DNA from: Verrucomicrobiota bacterium
GTDB lineage: Bacteria; Verrucomicrobiota; Verrucomicrobiia; Opitutales; Opitutaceae
NCBI GenBank assembly: GCA_023416735.1
Contig: JAEZGX010000022.1
Location: 44,288 to 108,287, forward strand
Reading direction: 5' to 3'
Length of the DNA stretch: 64,000 bases
The stretch's first letter is position 1. Each line of letters opens with the position of its first letter. Below the pieces are notes generated by a model. That model saw only the letters and a program-made list of their open reading frames with translations. It was not told the DNA's origin and ran no database searches. Below, one piece after another: positions 52,690 through 62,092 of the stretch. The position numbers were made by a program, and so were the translations under genes.

Positions 52690-54537
52690 TCACGGCGCCT
52701 CGTTCCGCATCGTCTCCGTGCCGCTCCAATTTCCGCCTGGCAGCCAGCTGTCGGTGTCAGCGTGGAATTTCACTTTGATCGGATCGACATTGTCGAATCC
52801 GGGACCGGCAGGATTGCCCGCGCCACCGTCGTTCTGCCCCACCACGCTGAAGTAAGCGCTCAACACAATACCGCTGAAGTCCGCGGTCGCCGAGCCTTGA
52901 TAAGTCAACGGACTGTTCTTGTTCGACGAAGGCAGCCACGCGGAGCTGTTCGCCGGAATCGAATAGGATTGGTTCGGCAGCGGAATCGTCAGCGTGCGCG
53001 AACGACCATCGAGTTTGTAGATGTCCAGCTGCACGCTTCCTCCCGCCATCGACACCGTCGACGCCGCATGCCTCCCCGGCATCGACAACGCATACCCCGC
53101 TTTCGCCGTCCGACCTTCATAGATATCCATCGGTCGGTGCATCGACATCACCACGGTTCCATTTCCCGGATTCCAATTGTTCGGGAAGGTCGGCAGCCCG
53201 CGCCCCCACCAATGCGTCCAGCGCTTGTAGTCGAACTCCTCACCGTAGGGATGGGTGCGCACGTTCGTATCTGCGTCTTCGATACCTAACAGGAACTTGT
53301 CCACGAAGTTCGCAATCGGCGCATGCTGGCTCGCCGGAATCTGGCAATGCCCGTGCCCGCCATCGATGATGAAGCCGAAGCGATCTCCAATCCCCAATGT
53401 CTCATAGACTTTCTGCGTCGCCCGCGCCGAAACATAGTTCGCCTTGTTCGAGAGCCAGTTGAAATCCGTATTGCCCGTCTCCAGCAACGCCCGCGGTGCC
53501 ACCATCGCCATCAGCTCGTGATGATCGTGCGGCAGCTTATAGACGTTGTTGCGGCTGAACTGAAACAGCTGCGACGCGAACCACCGGCGATCCGTATGCG
53601 TCAGCGCTTCCACCACGCGATCGCCTTCGATCTCCTGCGAAACCCGCCAAGCCGGTGCACCGCCACCTCCGCTTTCGATCGGCAACGTCAGCGCGATCCT
53701 CTCGTCGAACGCTCCCGCAAACAACGCCATCTTCCCCGCATACGAACATCCCGTCACCGCCAGATACTCGGGGTCGACCGGCAGCGGATTCTCCGCCTGC
53801 TGACTCGCGAGAACGATTCCGTCAATCAACCGGCTCACGCCCCACGACCACGCCGCGTATTGCCCTGAACTGCTCTCCGCCCCTCCACCTGGCGGATTGA
53901 ATTCTGGATACATCTGATAAAAGGGATCGTTCGTCTTGTCGCCGCCGCCATAGGTCGTGACTTGGTTGTGAACGAAATCGACCGTCGCGATCGGGCGCGT
54001 CGACAACACCGCCGTCAAGCTCCCGTAACTCGGCCCCGTCGGACTCGCGAAAAACGTCATCGGAATCAACGCCGGGAATGGCCCCTCGCCCCAGCCTTGG
54101 GGAATGAACACCTTCGAGGTCAACGTGACCGTCTTCGCGTTCGAATTCCGCGTTACCACCACCACCAATTGCCCGGTGTTCGCTCCTTCGGCCGGCGGCG
54201 TGTAGGTCGCCGTCACCGTCAAATCCGACGCGTCTGGCTTCCGGCCGATTTCGTATTTCTCGATCGAAGCTTTGATCTCATTCCGCCGCCGCTCCCAATT
54301 CTTGAACGAGGTGCTCCGCCCTCCGCCAAAGAACCGAAACGGATCCGGCAAAGGCCGCACAATCGGCAGCCAGTCAAACGCCGGAAAGTTCGGCGCCGCA
54401 TACTGCGCCCCCGAGTTCTCGACCGCATAAACATAGGGGATGTCAGGAGAGCCATGATGATGGCCCGTCCGCGCCGATGCACAGAGTGCCGGCGCCAGCG
54501 CGATGAATCCTAACCACAGGGAACGACAGCATTTCAT
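52690..54537 (-). CDS. Glucuronoyl esterase-like protein (carbohydrate esterase family 15)
   Basis: Secreted alpha/beta hydrolase of 615 residues; CE15 esterases cleave ester links between lignin and glucuronoxylan. Signal peptide ends LCASA. The nucleophile motif is VTGCSYAGKMALFAGAFDERIAL near residue 263 (family GCSRxGK with Ser as nucleophile), acidic residue in ESGGGGAPAW, and catalytic His in DGGHGHCQIPASQH near 400. The catalytic part normally takes about 400 residues; here about 160 more residues with Thr/Ser-rich beta strands follow (SMAGGSVQLDIYKLDG, SSAWLPSSNKNSPLTYQG), so a second domain is present. It diverges from the amidohydrolase gene. Confidence 0.8.
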   Translation of the reverse strand: MKCCRSLWLGFIALAPALCASARTGHHHGSPDIPYVYAVENSGAQYAAPNFPAFDWLPIVRPLPDPFRFFGGGRSTSFKNWERRRNEIKASIEKYEIGRKPDASDLTVTATYTPPAEGANTGQLVVVVTRNSNAKTVTLTSKVFIPQGWGEGPFPALIPMTFFASPTGPSYGSLTAVLSTRPIATVDFVHNQVTTYGGGDKTNDPFYQMYPEFNPPGGGAESSSGQYAAWSWGVSRLIDGIVLASQQAENPLPVDPEYLAVTGCSYAGKMALFAGAFDERIALTLPIESGGGGAPAWRVSQEIEGDRVVEALTHTDRRWFASQLFQFSRNNVYKLPHDHHELMAMVAPRALLETGNTDFNWLSNKANYVSARATQKVYETLGIGDRFGFIIDGGHGHCQIPASQHAPIANFVDKFLLGIEDADTNVRTHPYGEEFDYKRWTHWWGRGLPTFPNNWNPGNGTVVMSMHRPMDIYEGRTAKAGYALSMPGRHAASTVSMAGGSVQLDIYKLDGRSRTLTIPLPNQSYSIPANSSAWLPSSNKNSPLTYQGSATADFSGIVLSAYFSVVGQNDGGAGNPAGPGFDNVDPIKVKFHADTDSWLPGGNWSGTETMRNEAP

Positions 54538-54769
54538 TTTCCGCTCACTTTCAGTTGGGGTTTATTTGGGGATTGAAGCCGGACCCGTTGACTTGACGGT
54601 TCGCGTCGCGCTTTCCGTGCACGAGCGCTCCGCCTTTCGGGATATTCCCCGATGCTCACCGGGAGAGATCATCCGCGTCGTTCGTCAGCCCGTGATCTTC
54701 CGCCTGCCCCTCCACGGCCTAACTCTCCCTTTGCTACCCGCTCCCTCCGCACTCAGCCTGCCTTCACCC

Positions 54770-55984
54770 ATGTCTCTGCTGATCCGCCACGCCCGAGTTC
54801 TCACCCTCGCACCGCCAAAAACCGAAACCGAAACGCTCACAACTTCCCGCCGCCGCCGCGGCACCGCGCTGCGTGACCTCGGCCTTCTTCCGCGCGCCGA
54901 CGTCCTCGTGCAGGACGGAAAAATCGCCGCCATCGGTCCCGATCTCACCGCGCCGGCCGACACCGAAATCATCGAAGCCGACGGACGCGTCCTCATGCCG
55001 GGCTTCATCGATTGCCACACGCACGCGTGTTGGATGGGCGATCTGCTCGACACCTGGGAGAAACAGCTCGCCGGCGAAAAAAGCCTCGGCACCGACCCGA
55101 TCGTTCACGCCGTGCGCGCCGCCACCCGCAAGCAGCTCGCCGCCGCACTCCGTCCGCGCCTCGATCGTATTCTCGCCGGCGGCACCACCACCGTGGAGGT
55201 GAAAAGTGGATACGGCCTCACCCTCGACGCCGAGCTCAAGATGCTCCACGCGATCCAGCGGGCCTCGCAGGAATTTCCCGGCACCGTCGTTTCCACCGCG
55301 CTCCTCGGCCATGCTATCGACGGCGATCCCGCCAACTATACGCGTCTCATCGTTCGCGAGATCCTTCCCGCCGTGTGGCACGAGTTTCCCGGCATCGCGA
55401 TCGATGCCCGCTGCGGCGCCGACGCCTGGCCGGTCGAAGCTTGCGTCCGCCTCTTCGAACGCGCGCGCAAACATGGCTTGGACGTCCGCGTCGACACCGA
55501 CGAATTCTCCTCGACGGGTATGATCCCGGAAGCGTTGAAACTTCACGCCCGCAGCGTCGACGGTCTCGAACACGCCTCGAAAAACGACCTCCTCGCGCTC
55601 GCCGCGAGCGACACCTTCGGCGTCTTTCTTCCCGCGCGCAGTTTCCACACGGGGAACCGCTACGCCCGCGCCGGCTTCTTCGCCGAGCAGGGCGGACTCG
55701 TCGCGCTCGCGAGCGATTACAATCCCGCCACCTCGCCCACCCACTCGATGCCCTTTGTCATCGCCACCGCCGTTCGTTGCTGCGGCCTCACGCCCGCCGA
55801 GGCCATCGCGGCCTGCACCGTGAACGCCGCCGCCGCTCTCGGCCTCACGGATCGCGGCACCATCGAACCCGGCCAGCGCGCCGACTTGATTCTCCTCCGC
55901 CACCGCGACGAACGCCTCCTCGCCTACGAAATCGCCGACAACCCCGTCGACCTCGTCATCGCCGCCGGCCGCCGTATTCTATAG
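54770..55984 (+). CDS. hutI: Imidazolonepropionase-like amidohydrolase (HutI family)
   Basis: 404 residues from the ATG at 54770; upstream ORF from 54503 is not conserved. Metal-dependent amidohydrolase: FIDCHTHACW near residue 82 (His-x-His site), GGTTTVEVKSGYGLTLDAELKML near 140, metal His in LLGHAIDGDP and Asp in ALASDYNPATSP near 320. The GYGL and SDYNPATSP forms are typical of HutI, which opens imidazolone propionate in histidine breakdown. Segments between the first His pair and GGTTT differ from classical HutI, and hutH, hutU and hutG are not adjacent, so a related substrate is possible. Confidence 0.68.
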   Translation: MSLLIRHARVLTLAPPKTETETLTTSRRRRGTALRDLGLLPRADVLVQDGKIAAIGPDLTAPADTEIIEADGRVLMPGFIDCHTHACWMGDLLDTWEKQLAGEKSLGTDPIVHAVRAATRKQLAAALRPRLDRILAGGTTTVEVKSGYGLTLDAELKMLHAIQRASQEFPGTVVSTALLGHAIDGDPANYTRLIVREILPAVWHEFPGIAIDARCGADAWPVEACVRLFERARKHGLDVRVDTDEFSSTGMIPEALKLHARSVDGLEHASKNDLLALAASDTFGVFLPARSFHTGNRYARAGFFAEQGGLVALASDYNPATSPTHSMPFVIATAVRCCGLTPAEAIAACTVNAAAALGLTDRGTIEPGQRADLILLRHRDERLLAYEIADNPVDLVIAAGRRIL

Positions 55985-55991
55985 CGAACCC

Positions 55992-57182
55992 TCACAGGTT
56001 CCGCAGCAACGCCTCGCGGGTTTCCACTCGGCCAAACCATTCCGCATAACGCGCCGACAACGCCTTTGAATCGAATCGCGCGCCCGCTTTGCGTGCGGAC
56101 TCCGCAATCCGCGCGTAACAAGCCTCGTCGCTCGCCAGTCGGTCGATCTCAGTTACCCACGCTTCGATTCCTTCGTGCGCCACCTCCGTGTCGAGCGTCA
56201 CGCTGTCCGGCACGTTCACCACCCTGCCGCCGTCACCGCACATCTCCGGAAGTCCGCCGCGGTTCGAGACCAGACAGGGAATTCCATTCAGCTGCGCTTC
56301 GGCTACAACCCGCCCCGCTGCCTCGCTGAGCGACGGCACGATGAGCGTGCGCGTCACTCGAAAAATCTCCCGCGGATTCCTCACCGCCGACGCTATCATC
56401 AAATTCGTCATCGCGCGAAGATCCACGCCGCCGCGCATCGCCGCCGCAATCAGGTCTGCCCCTTTTGCCCGACCTTCCACCACCAGGAGCGGCGTCATCG
56501 ATTCGCGCTCCGCGAGCATCTTCGCGATCCCGATGAAAACCGCCCGCCCTTTCTCGGGCGATGGATTGATGAAGGTCGTAAACACCCGGTCGGGATCGCT
56601 CGCTACGACTTCGGCCGGGTCGATCGGCGGGGGCAGCACTTCGATCCCGCGCACTCCCCGCCTTTGATAGTGCTCCATCAGCCAGCGTGAAGGCGCGAGC
56701 ACCGCCGCCGTGTGCTCGAACGCTCCTGCCGAATGCGCCGCGTTGTGCACCGCATACACAACTCTCACCCCCAGTTGCGCCGCTTCCGCACGTAATTGCC
56801 GCCACACCGCGTCGTCGCCATACGTGAGCAGCACATCCGGTCGAAACATCCGCAGCGCTCGCCTCACGCCGTCAGCCAGCCTCTGCACGGCGGCCGCATC
56901 CAACGCCACCTGCCCGGTGCGCTCCGCCGCCAACACGCGATGCGCCACACCGCCGGCCGAAAACTTTGTCCATCCACCGGGCTCCTCCGCCAGCATTTCG
57001 CCAGCGAGCTCTCCCAGCTCCCGGCTCGTGCACCACCGACGCGCTTCGCTAAACGCTGCCGTCACCGATCTCACCTCCCATCCGGCCGCCGCGAGCCACT
57101 CGCCGATCAGCCGCGTCGATCGCGCCGCCCCGCTCGCGGGATCATGCGCGCACTGCGGAAATGCAACGAGCAGTCGCGGCAT
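55992..57182 (-). CDS. Glycosyltransferase, GT4-like family
   Basis: 396 residues from the ATG at 57182. The N-terminal half has a Rossmann-like nucleotide or acceptor fold (LLVAFPQCAHDPASGAARSTRLIGEWL). The C-terminal GT-B half shows NPSPEKGRAVFIGIAKML near residue 202 and PSLSEAAGRVVAEAQLNGIPCLVSNRGGLPEM near 290, with the E-x7-E type signature of retaining GT4 enzymes. It probably transfers a sugar to a surface glycan; donor and acceptor unknown. The PEP-CTERM gene upstream on the same strand ends 17 bp before its start. ORF extension to 57572 overlaps that gene in another frame. Confidence 0.78.
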   Translation of the reverse strand: MPRLLVAFPQCAHDPASGAARSTRLIGEWLAAAGWEVRSVTAAFSEARRWCTSRELGELAGEMLAEEPGGWTKFSAGGVAHRVLAAERTGQVALDAAAVQRLADGVRRALRMFRPDVLLTYGDDAVWRQLRAEAAQLGVRVVYAVHNAAHSAGAFEHTAAVLAPSRWLMEHYQRRGVRGIEVLPPPIDPAEVVASDPDRVFTTFINPSPEKGRAVFIGIAKMLAERESMTPLLVVEGRAKGADLIAAAMRGGVDLRAMTNLMIASAVRNPREIFRVTRTLIVPSLSEAAGRVVAEAQLNGIPCLVSNRGGLPEMCGDGGRVVNVPDSVTLDTEVAHEGIEAWVTEIDRLASDEACYARIAESARKAGARFDSKALSARYAEWFGRVETREALLRNL

Positions 57183-57199
57183 CCGCTCAAAACCTGCGT

Positions 57200-58021
57200 T
57201 CAAACCCGCCGGGCTGCCCGCCGGCGGATCACCACCACACCCAACGCGGTCGCGCCGACAATCAACGCCCAGGTCGAAGGCTCCGGAATTGCCGACGGCA
57301 CGCTGTTGATCCCGAAGTCGATCGAGTCGCCCGGCACATAGACCCGCAGCGTGTCCTCGGAAGACCAATAATCGCGGAACCCATAGCTGTAGGGCTTCAC
57401 CACGAGAAACAGCTCCCACGGCGTGTCCGTATGGGACACCGGCGTGTCGCTCCACGTCAGCGGATTGCCGCCCCGCGCGCTGCCACTCACGTTGAACGAC
57501 ACCTCTTCCCCGCTGACGCTGCCAGACGCGAGGCTTTGACGGTATCCGTCGAATGAAAACAAAATCTCCCAATCGATCGTGCTCTCCACGTGCGTGCGCT
57601 CGATCGTGAAATCATACGCGACCGCAATGGTGTCTCCCTCCACCCAGGTCTCGCCTTCCGTGCGTCCGCCGGTCACCGAGCCCGTGAAGCCCCCTCGCCA
57701 CGCCAGCGTCAGCCCGTCCCGATAGCGCAGCTCCGGTCCGTCCCAACCATCGGCTAAGTAACTGAACGTATCTCGTGCGCGCACTCCGCTGTCGCCCCAT
57801 GCCTTTACTCCACCGGCCATCGCGCTCGCGCCGATCAAATCTCCATAGCTGCCCGCATAATCCGGTTGCCCGGAGGTCGTCGTATAAAACGCCGAGGAAA
57901 TAGGCGTAAAAACCGCCTGAGCCTGCACCGCCGCCGCCGGCGTGAGGACGAGCGCCCCGACAACGCCGGCACGACTGGAAAGAAGCGTCTTAGCACGCGC
58001 GAGGAGGGATGAAGCAGGCAT
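57200..58021 (-). CDS. PEP-CTERM protein
   Basis: 273 residues from the ATG at 58021 (ATG at 58033 possible). A signal peptide region (VVGALVLTPAAAVQAQ) precedes a beta-rich, aromatic-rich body (YLADGWDGPELRYRDG, IDWEILFSFDGYRQS) without known catalytic motifs. The C-terminus AIPEPSTWALIVGATALGV plus RRRAAR is a PEP-CTERM sorting tail, here in the PSTWALI variant. It precedes a glycosyltransferase, so the exported protein could be glycosylated or glycan-linked. It diverges from the ThuA-like gene. Confidence 0.78.
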   Translation of the reverse strand: MPASSLLARAKTLLSSRAGVVGALVLTPAAAVQAQAVFTPISSAFYTTTSGQPDYAGSYGDLIGASAMAGGVKAWGDSGVRARDTFSYLADGWDGPELRYRDGLTLAWRGGFTGSVTGGRTEGETWVEGDTIAVAYDFTIERTHVESTIDWEILFSFDGYRQSLASGSVSGEEVSFNVSGSARGGNPLTWSDTPVSHTDTPWELFLVVKPYSYGFRDYWSSEDTLRVYVPGDSIDFGINSVPSAIPEPSTWALIVGATALGVVVIRRRAARRV

Positions 58022-58070
58022 GGTGCGCAGCATCCGACGCTGCACTCGAAGGGCCGTCAAGACACTGGCC

Positions 58071-58088
58071 CTACGCATATGTGCGTAG
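58071..58088. promoter_or_regulatory. Dyad in the PEP-CTERM/ThuA divergent region
   Basis: CTACGCA (58071-58077) and TGCGTAG (58082-58088) are exact reverse complements around TATG. It sits midway between two divergent starts (58021 and 58162), a usual place for an operator. The cognate regulator is unknown. Confidence 0.4.
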
Positions 58089-58161
58089 CCCTTCGCGCGG
58101 AGACTCTCTCATCCCCGACGCTTGCCTCCGCCAATCCCGCGCTCCCAATCTCCTCATCCTC

Positions 58162-58935
58162 ATGAACAAAACCCTGCGATCCCTCGCGTTCACCTTCCTC
58201 GCCTTCATCGCGGCCCACGCCGCCCACGCCGCTCAATTCAAGGCGGTGCTCTTCACGAAGACCGACGGCTGGCACCACGACTCCATCAACGCCGGCGTCA
58301 CCGCCGTCCAGGAACTCGCCAAGCTTCACGACTTCGAAGTCTTCTGGACCGAGGACGCGTCCCGCTGGTGCAACGACAAGGAACTCGCGAAATACCAGGT
58401 CGTCATCTTCCTCCTCACCACCGGCGACGTCCTCAACGACGAACAACAAGCCGCCTTCGAGCGCTACATCCAGAAGGGCGGCGGTTTCGTCGGCGTCCAC
58501 AGCGCCTCCGACACCGAATACGAATGGCCGTGGTTCACCAAAATGGTCGGCCACATGTTTCACATCCACCCCGCCGTCCAAACTGCCACGCTCCAAGTCG
58601 AAGAGCGCAACTTCCCCGGCATGGACCGCTTCGCGAAACGCTTTCTCTTCACCGACGAGTGGTATGAGTTCGGCCCGCCGACCTCGAACAATCTGAAATT
58701 CCTCCTCTCGCTCGACGAAAAAACCTACAAGCCCGCCGCCAACTGGGGCGTGAAAAAAGGCGAAGGCATGGGCGACTTCCACCCGATCGCCTGGTATCAA
58801 AACTACGACGGCGGCCGCTCCTTCTACACCGCCCTCGGCCACCTGCCCGCCACGTATTCAGATTCCAACTTCATGCACCACATCTACGGCGGCATCTACT
58901 GGGCCGCGACCGGCAACGGCTTCACCGCCGAATAA
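58162..58935 (+). CDS. ThuA-like domain secreted protein
   Basis: 257 residues from the ATG at 58162, giving a signal peptide (MNKTLRSLAFTFLAFIAAHAAHAA); earlier ORF starts lack it. The rest is one ThuA-like (class I glutaminase-related) domain: FKAVLFTKTDGWHHDSI, FEVFWTEDASRW, VVIFLLTTGDVLNDEQQAAFERYIQKGGGFVGVHSASDTEYEW, DEWYEF, HPIAWYQNYDGGRSFYTALGH and HHIYGGIYWAA. Such proteins are associated with sugar metabolism; a catalytic reaction is not established. Periplasmic or secreted. Confidence 0.85.
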   Translation: MNKTLRSLAFTFLAFIAAHAAHAAQFKAVLFTKTDGWHHDSINAGVTAVQELAKLHDFEVFWTEDASRWCNDKELAKYQVVIFLLTTGDVLNDEQQAAFERYIQKGGGFVGVHSASDTEYEWPWFTKMVGHMFHIHPAVQTATLQVEERNFPGMDRFAKRFLFTDEWYEFGPPTSNNLKFLLSLDEKTYKPAANWGVKKGEGMGDFHPIAWYQNYDGGRSFYTALGHLPATYSDSNFMHHIYGGIYWAATGNGFTAE

Positions 58936-58948
58936 TCTCGGATTGCAG

Positions 58949-58970
58949 GGCGGGGTCCCCCGACCCCGCC
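58949..58970. terminator. GC-rich hairpin after the ThuA-like gene
   Basis: GGCGGGGTC (58949-58957) pairs exactly with GACCCCGCC (58962-58970) around CCCC. It is 13 bp after the stop. No T-run; it may be a repeat element or a factor-dependent stop. Confidence 0.4.
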
Positions 58971-58976
58971 GCCCCA

Positions 58977-58996
58977 CTCTGTGCCTCTGTGGTTCA
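58977..58996. repeat. Single-arm nonamer fragment shared with the purL element
   Basis: Two 9-bp units (CTCTGTGCC, TCTGTGGTT). The 17-mer GTGCCTCTGTGGTTCAA is shared with the right arm of the in-frame purL element at 6410-6479, 52 kb away. No opposing arm follows. Confidence 0.55.
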
Positions 58997-59053
58997 ATTC
59001 ATCGCTCCCTTAAACCGGCCGTAACTTTCCTCGGGCAATCGGGTCTTCCTATC

Positions 59054-59302
59054 GTGCGCATCGTGCAAATTCTCCTTACCGCGGTCGCCGTGCTCGTCGC
59101 GATTATCGGCGGCGTTTTCACCGCTGCCGTCGCCGCCATCACGGTCATCGTCGTATTCGTCACCCGCCGTCTCTTCGGCAAACCGCGCGTTGTCATTCCC
59201 GCCCGCACTCGCAGCACCCCGCTCCGTCGCGCGCCCGCGCCGGGCAGCGACATCATCGACGTCACCGCCACCGAGATCTCCGATTCCCGGCCGCTTCGGT
59301 AG
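59054..59302 (+). CDS. Small predicted membrane protein
   Basis: 82 residues if GTG at 59054 is the start (RIVQILLTAVAVLVAIIGGVFTAAVAA); the frame is open to 58943, but the front part is not protein-like. A long hydrophobic stretch (about residues 3-38) is followed by a basic linker (TRRLFGK) and a short acidic tail. No family recognised. Its TAG stop (59300-59302) is contributed by the GTAGGT end of a hairpin repeat. Confidence 0.45.
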   Translation: MRIVQILLTAVAVLVAIIGGVFTAAVAAITVIVVFVTRRLFGKPRVVIPARTRSTPLRRAPAPGSDIIDVTATEISDSRPLR

Positions 59303-59365
59303 GTTGCGCGCTCGTCGCGCAACCCTTCTTCGCCCCAAGCGTGGCGCGACGAGCGCGCCACCTAC
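59299..59365. repeat. Pair of opposed GTAGGT-GCGCG hairpin repeats
   Basis: Forward copy at 59299-59323, reverse copy at 59341-59365, nearly identical when one is inverted. Each copy also folds on itself with an 8-bp stem. The forward copy supplies the TAG stop of the small membrane protein, the reverse copy the TAG stop of the SDR gene. Other copies: 29172, 60481, short form 39107. Confidence 0.8.
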
Positions 59366-60390
59366 CGCAATCCGGCAGATTGCTCCCGGCCGTGCCGCGC
59401 CACTCCCGCCGCCGCCAACGCCACCCCGGCGCCCGCGATCCCCGCCCAAATCCACGCCTGCTTCGCGCCGCGCTTCTCTTCGCGCCAACCGCCGCGCGCC
59501 GTCCTCCGCCCGCGCGACGCCTCGAATAGATTCCCTTCGCGCTTCTCCATCTGCGGCCGCGCCTTCCGCACATAACGCCGCAACACCGCACCCGCGATCC
59601 ATTCCGTTATCCCCGGCGCCACGCCGTATCCAAATTTTGCGACGTGCGACGGCCACCCCACCGGCACCTCCGCCCGCGGCCGCAGCGCCACCCCGACCAT
59701 CGCCTGCGCCACTTTTTCCGGCGAAAAGATCGGCCCCGCCGGCCGCAACTCCACGCCCGACACATTCGCCCCGTGCTGAAATCCCGGCGTGTCGATCACC
59801 GCCGGAAACACCGCGCACACCCGGATCCCGGGATGCCCCACCATTTCCTGCCGCAACGCCGCCATGTAGCCGCGCAATCCAAACTTCGCCGCCGTGTAAG
59901 CCGCCGCGAAGGGCACCGGCACAAACGCGCCGATCGATATATTCGAAATCAGGATACCGCTGCCCTGCCGCACAAAATGGGGCAGCACCGCCGCCGCCCC
60001 ATTCATCGCGCCGAGCAGATCTATTTCGACGACGCGCCGCTGCATCTGCGCGTCGGCCTGCAACACCGCCCCGAACAATCCCGCGCCCGCATTGTTGATC
60101 CACACATCGATCCGCCCAAACGCCTCCACCGCCTTCCGCGCCAGTTCGCTCATCTGCTCCGCGTCCGTCACATCCGCCGGCACCACCAGCGAGTGCGCAC
60201 CGAGCATTGCGCATTCACCCGCCGTCTCCCGCAATCCATCGCCATTACGCCCCGTCAAAACCAGCCTCGCGCCATACCGCGCAAACGCCCGCGCCGTCGC
60301 CCGCCCAATCCCGCTCGCTGCGCCCGTGATCACCACCACCGCCCCGCGCAGCCGATGCGGCGGCAGCGTCTCAAGATTTTCGATACTCAT
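59362..60390 (-). CDS. Short-chain dehydrogenase/reductase with C-terminal membrane helix
   Basis: 342 residues from the ATG at 60390. NAD(P)-dependent classical SDR: VVVITGAASGIGRATARAF near residue 18, DVWINNAGAG near 95, catalytic Ser in ISNISIGAFVPVP near 148 and YTAAK near 160. After the SDR core (about 265 residues) come a basic linker and a C-terminal hydrophobic helix (WIWAGIAGAGVALAAAGVA), so the protein is probably membrane-attached. The order resembles SDRs acting on lipids or steroid-like substrates; the true substrate is unknown. Its stop codon lies inside the reverse hairpin repeat. Confidence 0.82.
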   Translation of the reverse strand: MSIENLETLPPHRLRGAVVVITGAASGIGRATARAFARYGARLVLTGRNGDGLRETAGECAMLGAHSLVVPADVTDAEQMSELARKAVEAFGRIDVWINNAGAGLFGAVLQADAQMQRRVVEIDLLGAMNGAAAVLPHFVRQGSGILISNISIGAFVPVPFAAAYTAAKFGLRGYMAALRQEMVGHPGIRVCAVFPAVIDTPGFQHGANVSGVELRPAGPIFSPEKVAQAMVGVALRPRAEVPVGWPSHVAKFGYGVAPGITEWIAGAVLRRYVRKARPQMEKREGNLFEASRGRRTARGGWREEKRGAKQAWIWAGIAGAGVALAAAGVARHGREQSAGLR

Positions 60391-60480
60391 CGCGCAACAT
60401 AGCCGCGCCCTGCCCGCCCGCCTCCCGGCCCGCCCCCCAACCGCGCACCCAAATTCGCCCCGACCCAACTCACCACCCTC

Positions 60481-60505
60481 GTAGGTTGCGCGCTTGCCGC
60501 GCAAC
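60481..60505. repeat. GTAGGTTGCGCGCTTG hairpin repeat, copy upstream of the SDR gene
   Basis: A 25-bp unit differing from the copy at 59299 at two positions. It folds with an 8-bp stem (GTTGCGCG with CGCGCAAC). Confidence 0.7.
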
Positions 60506-60656
60506 TCCGCCTCCCCGCCTCCTCCAAAACCTCCGCATTTCACCCCGATTTCCCGCCTCTTCCCTCGACGAAAACTCGACCCATTTTCGGCAAGCCAAAT
60601 TTTCTCCGAAAATTACCGAAATCCGGCCACAAACGCATTGACGGAGATTTTTGTGG

Positions 60657-60706
60657 GTTCAATAGGTTGTGGTCGTTGCGGCTGGGGACCACATCCTGTT
60701 GTGGTC
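60657..60706. promoter_or_regulatory. Two NrdR-box-like sites before nrdB
   Basis: Site 2 (60687-60706) is a dyad, GACCACA and TGTGGTC around 6 bp, exact in both halves. Site 1 (about 60657-60674) keeps the right half TTGTGGTC with a weak left half. The two TTGTGGTC copies are 32 bp apart, the usual pitch of tandem NrdR boxes upstream of ribonucleotide reductase genes. Site 2 ends 119 bp before the nrdB ATG. The box sequence is a GC-richer variant of the known consensus. Confidence 0.5.
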
Positions 60707-60825
60707 AACAACCGGTCAATAACTTCCAACAAGTTTCGTTCGCTCGCGTCCCCCGCCGCCTCAAAGAACCGACCCTCCCCAGTCGTTCCCGGCCATTTTC
60801 CGTCTCCTCCGTCCCTACCTTTGCC

Positions 60826-61911
<1,086 letters not shown>

Positions 61912-61930
61912 TTCTCGCGCCTTCCGCCTT

Positions 61931-62013
61931 CGTGCTCCTGCTCGTAATCGTGCTCGTGCTCGCTCCGTCCGGATTTTCGATCACGAGCACGAATCAAGAT
62001 CACGAGCACGATT
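61931..62013. repeat. CGTGCTC hexamer inverted repeat between nrdB and nrdA, element 1
   Basis: Left arm 61931-61962, right arm 61979-62013. A 13-bp core (AATCGTGCTCGTG and its complement) pairs exactly. Same unit family as 32215 and 7843. Starts 20 bp after the nrdB stop. Confidence 0.75.
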
Positions 62014-62092
62014 AGATTTTCCCAGCTCCCCCTTCGTTCGCTCCTGCTCCCGCTTCAACCGCTCACCATCGCGCCCGCCGTCCTCCGCTCCT

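Larger units (their letters stand above)
60391..60825. promoter_or_regulatory. Divergent SDR/nrdB control region
   Basis: 435 bp without a gene I can support. It holds a hairpin repeat (60481-60505) and the two NrdR-like boxes (60657-60706). Lower-GC bases 60595-60660 are the likely promoter area for nrdB; I could not fix exact -35/-10 boxes. Confidence 0.45.

Noticed and set aside
59299..59365. Insertion sequence or transposon end
   Set aside because: The copies are short, there is no transposase gene in the window, and I saw no flanking target duplication.
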